From JAYEIA01 sp964472505 (lineage in GTDB: Bacteria > Bacteroidota > Bacteroidia > Bacteroidales > JAADGE01): a stretch of DNA of 63,587 bases. The notes under the pieces were generated by a model that worked only from the letters and a program-made list of their open reading frames with translations, did no database searches and was not told where the DNA came from. Each line of letters opens with the position of its first letter. The first letter of the stretch is position 1. The stretch lies in the NCBI GenBank assembly GCA_964472505.1, contig CAYYQW010000016.1, positions 1-63,587 of the forward strand, written 5' to 3'. A program made the position numbers and the translations under genes. This document shows, in pieces, positions 61,214 to 63,587 of this stretch.

Positions 61214-61294
61214 GAATTGCTTACCCAAGTAATTCTTTTCATAGTAGGTTTTAGGTTAGTTGTTTTAAGGGGAGCGTCTCGCGCTCCCTTTATT
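61214..61294 (+). ncRNA. Candidate small RNA, copy 4
   Basis: The promoter is TTG at 61179-61181, 19 bp, TATGTTTG at 61201-61208. The 5' hairpin and linker match copy 2. The terminator GGGAGCG/CGCTCCC is followed by TTTATTTATT, a stronger T-rich tail than in the other copies. Sequence similarity to the array ends here, just ahead of the hydrolase gene at 61360. Confidence 0.78.
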
Positions 61295-61359
61295 TATTAA
61301 TTCCTTTTTAAAAAAAACCGTATATTTTTACAGTGTTTTACTAAGCTAAAAAACAAAGT

Positions 61360-62364
61360 ATGTTTAAAAGAATCATAACCCTAAGTTTGTTCTTGTTAAC
61401 AGTCATAGGCGGCTCGTTTGCTCAAAACCCGACAAAAAATGAGCGTGTAGCGGTCATAACAAATCGCATAATAAACCATGAAACAGACAGCAGCTGTCGG
61501 TTTTATAACCAACCAAAGCCGGGTGGTAAGCTGCAAGCATTTGCAGTAAAAAAAGACGGAGAAACAATTACTTGTAAGCCGGCAGATAATTTATCGGACA
61601 TGGTTAATGATTTATATAAAAGCGGGGACTGCTTAGTCTTTGTACACGGCGACAGCAAGACCTTTAAGCAGGCAGCCCTGCGCGGTCTTGAATTAAATAA
61701 TATTTACGAGATTAATGTGTTGGTCTATGCTTGGCCCACAAGGCCGGAAGGTGAAAATTCTTTTAAAAATTTCGAGACATCAAAAAAAAATGCTGAAGAA
61801 GGCAGCGAACATTTTCGAAATTTTTTATTAATGCTGCAAACGCTCAAAACAAAATGCCAAGACGAAAACCACCATTTAACCCTTTTTGCTCACAGTTTGG
61901 GAAATTACTACTTACAACAAACCGTTCAGGACGGCTTACCGGCCGGGATTAACGACAGTCTTTTTGATAATGTAATATTAAACGCCGCTGCAACGGAATC
62001 CTTTATGCATGCCGAATGGGCAGAAAAAATAAACATGCAAAAAAGATTATATATTACAGGAAATCGCTACGATTTCAATCTGCAAGGCGTACGCTTTATC
62101 TTGCTTGGCGGAGCTCAACTCGGACAACGCTTTATACCGCCTTTTGCAAAAAATGCCCTTTATATTAATTTCAGCAAGACCGTTGGCCTGAAATTCTACC
62201 CTTGGTCGGCACACAGCTATTTTTTTGGTCGCGCAACGGATGAAGTTCCGGAAGTAAAAACGGTGTATCATAATTTATTTCACGGTAATGAAATAGAGCT
62301 TTCAAACACCAAACTTTTCAAAAAGAAAAACAACAAACCGGTGTATTGGCTTATTAAACAATAA
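61360..62364 (+). CDS. Exported alpha/beta hydrolase (DUF900-like)
   Basis: The 334-residue protein has a signal peptide ending in GSFAQ. An alpha/beta-hydrolase core follows with CLVFVHGDSKTFKQ (about 88-101) and LTLFAHSLGNYYLQQTV carrying the nucleophile Ser in HSLGN. Later residues include SAHSYFF, a possible catalytic His region. The fold and Tyr/Asn after the elbow resemble the DUF900 esterase-like group. The substrate is unknown. It starts 65 bp after the last small-RNA copy; the upstream region has a weak TATATTTT. Confidence 0.78.
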   Translation: MFKRIITLSLFLLTVIGGSFAQNPTKNERVAVITNRIINHETDSSCRFYNQPKPGGKLQAFAVKKDGETITCKPADNLSDMVNDLYKSGDCLVFVHGDSKTFKQAALRGLELNNIYEINVLVYAWPTRPEGENSFKNFETSKKNAEEGSEHFRNFLLMLQTLKTKCQDENHHLTLFAHSLGNYYLQQTVQDGLPAGINDSLFDNVILNAAATESFMHAEWAEKINMQKRLYITGNRYDFNLQGVRFILLGGAQLGQRFIPPFAKNALYINFSKTVGLKFYPWSAHSYFFGRATDEVPEVKTVYHNLFHGNEIELSNTKLFKKKNNKPVYWLIKQ

Positions 62365-62443
62365 TGCCGGCATTAATTCCTTTTGCCTAATTTCCGGCAA
62401 AACCCTAACTTTACACTTTTATTGCATTTAAAAATACAATCGA

Positions 62444-62860
62444 ATGAAACTGTTAATGATTTATACCAAAAAATTCAGTTATACCCCAACCGAAAAAACA
62501 CTTGACGAGAATTTTGAAGAACACGAACAAAGCCAAAGTTTTGAAAATTGCATAGTGGGTTTTATACAAGTAGAGGAAGAAGACGAAGAAAAGAAAACCT
62601 TAAAAGTAGAAAAGAATTTGGCGAAAAACCTGAAATGGGCCGCTCGAAAAAACGATACGCAAAGAATTATTTTGCATTCCTTTGCACATCTGTCCGAGAG
62701 CAAGGCAAGCCCGGAATACTCTAAAGAGATACTAAACTTAGCCGAAGAACGCCTAAAAAATGCCGAATACGAAACAGCTCAAACTCCTTTCGGGTATTTT
62801 TTGGATTTGGATATCAGCGCACCCGGATTTTCTCAAGCCCGTATGTTTAAGAGTTTCTGA
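62444..62860 (+). CDS. Free-standing threonyl-tRNA synthetase editing-domain protein
   Basis: The 138-residue protein resembles the archaeal-type ThrRS N-terminal editing domain, a D-aminoacyl-tRNA-deacylase-like fold. It has LLMIYTKKFSYTPTEKT at the N-terminus, then CIVGFIQVEEEDEE, IILHSFAHLSESKASPEY in the position of the archaeal YPYAHLSS loop, and a late QTPFGYFLDLDISAPG (archaeal APFG-Y-K). Archaeal domains remove serine mischarged on tRNA-Thr. Standing alone, it could edit in trans, but the lost archaeal-type Lys in the PFGY segment (Leu here) makes activity uncertain. Confidence 0.72.
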   Translation: MKLLMIYTKKFSYTPTEKTLDENFEEHEQSQSFENCIVGFIQVEEEDEEKKTLKVEKNLAKNLKWAARKNDTQRIILHSFAHLSESKASPEYSKEILNLAEERLKNAEYETAQTPFGYFLDLDISAPGFSQARMFKSF

Positions 62861-62882
62861 CACACTCATTAAAAACAACACA

Positions 62883-63416
62883 TTAGCGGTATTTTATTTT
62901 CGAATAAAAATCCCACATCACAATACCAGCACTTACCGATACATTTACGGAATGTTTTACGCCTTCCTGCGGAATTTCCAAACATCCGTCGCAAATATCA
63001 ATAACCGACTGCTGCACGCCTTTCACTTCATTTCCAAAAACAAAAGCATATTTTTTTCCCTTTTCGGGAATGAAGTTTTGGAGGTCGGTACTGTTTTCTG
63101 CTTGTTCTATGGCCAAAAGGATGTAGTTTTTTTCACGCAGTTCGAATAAAGCATCTTTCGTTTCTTTTAAATATTTCCAATCCACAGATTTCTCGGCATC
63201 CAATGCGGTTTTTCTGATACCGTTATCGGGCGGTGTGGCGGTAATTCCGCACAGGTAAATTTTTTCGCACAAAAAAGCATCTCCGCTTCTGAAGAAAGAC
63301 CCGATATTATTCAAACTTCTGATATTATCCAATACAAGCACAAAGGGGTTTTTGTCTGCCTGTTTATACTCCTGTTCTGTTTTGCGAGTGAGTTCGCTGT
63401 TTTTTAGTTTTCGCAC
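62883..63416 (-). CDS. SpoU-class (SPOUT) RNA methyltransferase
   Basis: The protein of about 177 residues has the TrmH/SpoU fold: VLVLDNIRSLNNIGSFFRSGDAF (about 26-48, motif 1), FVFGNEVKGV (motif 2) and CLEIPQEGVKHSVNVSVSAGIVMWDF (motif 3). It methylates ribose in tRNA or rRNA using SAM; the target position is not predictable. I use GTG 63416; TTG 63419 is the only other upstream start and no ATG is in frame. It converges with the editing-domain gene. Confidence 0.9.
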   Translation of the reverse strand: MRKLKNSELTRKTEQEYKQADKNPFVLVLDNIRSLNNIGSFFRSGDAFLCEKIYLCGITATPPDNGIRKTALDAEKSVDWKYLKETKDALFELREKNYILLAIEQAENSTDLQNFIPEKGKKYAFVFGNEVKGVQQSVIDICDGCLEIPQEGVKHSVNVSVSAGIVMWDFYSKIKYR

Positions 63417-63419
63417 CAA

Positions 63420-63587
63420 TAAAAATGTTTTAAAAATGAAGCTGCCTTAATGCATGCTCTGCAATTCAATGGTTCGTTAAACTTCAGAACTCCTGACCTC
63501 ACGTAGTTTCAGATGTCGCCTTTTTTGAATCTTGAATATCGAACATTTAATATCGAATCAAGAAGTAACTCATTGATTGAATAGGTT
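63420..63587. other. Non-coding window end with an 18-mer repeat
   Basis: No gene is seen. CAATGGTTCGTTAAACTT (63467-63484) is an exact copy of 13990-14007. The remainder is AT-rich and unremarkable. Confidence 0.5.

Larger units (their letters stand above)
60464..61295 (+). repeat. Tandem array of four ~238-bp small-RNA units
   Basis: Four copies of a CTTACCCAAGTAATTC core begin at 60505, 60744, 60982 and 61220, spaced 239, 238 and 238 bp. Each has a promoter match upstream and a hairpin terminator about 60 nt downstream. The spacers between units are also conserved, and units 2 and 3 look identical over the full 238 bp. Unit 1 has several substitutions, so it is older or less recently copied. 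Unit 4 loses similarity after its terminator. The array lies between a divergent kinase gene and a hydrolase gene and contains no open reading frame of note. Confidence 0.88.

Noticed and set aside
60480..61300. CRISPR array
   Set aside because: The repeat is about 238 bp with conserved spacers, far longer than CRISPR repeats, and no cas genes are present.
1..63587. tRNA or rRNA genes, complete insertion sequences, phage genes
   Set aside because: No cloverleaf with CCA-like end, no rRNA signature and no transposase or integrase motif was seen on reading the window; a tRNAscan or Infernal run would settle it.

Overview
The window comes from a member of the Bacteroidota. Four lines of evidence support this. 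Promoters repeatedly match the phylum's TTG-N19/20-TAnnTTTG pattern. The gene families are typical: PorP/SprF with a CHU_C-type secreted protein (type IX secretion), a TonB receptor with a carboxypeptidase-like plug extension, LytTR regulators, a propeller-type LytS kinase, DUF4254 and FeoAB fusions. Base composition is AT-rich, and start sites lack strong Shine-Dalgarno sequences. A HydG maturase and an iron-only hydrogenase regulator suggest fermentative or anaerobic metabolism. A betaine uptake operon suggests a saline or fluctuating habitat. The order cannot be fixed from the window. It looks like ordinary chromosome with several accessory patches; there is no rRNA, tRNA, CRISPR array, transposase or phage module.

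Layout. 0.1-2.5 kb: a Fur-family regulator with its own palindromic box, a His/Cys-rich small protein, a decayed coding tail and a MurC/Mpl-like ligase. 2.6-9 kb: YitT, a membrane LytTR regulator, a TonB receptor and a chemoreceptor. 9-15 kb: umuDC with a uracil-DNA-glycosylase-like gene, a DUF2252 protein, a TacA/TacT-like toxin-antitoxin pair with an operator-like palindrome, and two small outer-membrane proteins. 15-22.3 kb: a hybrid kinase with a degenerate receiver, FeoAB with a Cys-rich small protein, a truncated SPASM remnant and an alkaline phosphatase. 22.3-29 kb: a lipoprotein, a protein with three PII-like repeats overlapping a duplicated DUF1538 membrane protein, a GT9/DUF4254 pair and an AlbA/Schlafen-type regulator. 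29-37.7 kb: purL, a VTT membrane protein, CheR, a CHU_C/PorP pair, a sirtuin and a coiled-coil exported protein. 37.7-47.7 kb: a membrane-anchored reductive-dehalogenase-like Fe-S protein, a four-gene glycine betaine operon with its own outer-membrane barrel, an enoyl-CoA hydratase, pncB, pncA and an exported HMA protein. 47.7-60.3 kb: hydG with its regulator, a TPR protein, a thiamine-binding-type protein, a methyltransferase, a tandem CbbX-type AAA+ protein, comEC and a LytS/LytR-like two-component pair. 60.4-63.5 kb: a small-RNA-like tandem array, an alpha/beta hydrolase, a free-standing ThrRS editing-domain protein and a SpoU methylase.

The strongest candidate for something undescribed is at 60464-61295. 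Four repeats (238-239 bp apart) each carry a promoter match, a 5' hairpin with an ACCC loop, an unpaired C-poor linker and a GC-rich intrinsic terminator. Copy 1 differs from the others by a compensatory base-pair change in the terminator stem and a G-U to A-U change in the 5' hairpin. This is what is expected if RNA structure is maintained. I read it as an array of four ~80-nt small RNA genes. Other items of interest are the triple PII-like/DUF1538 pair, the tandem AAA+ protein with a duplicated beta-rich N-terminus, the stand-alone ThrRS editing domain, the orphan-looking HydG/regulator pair and several promoter-overlapping palindromes.
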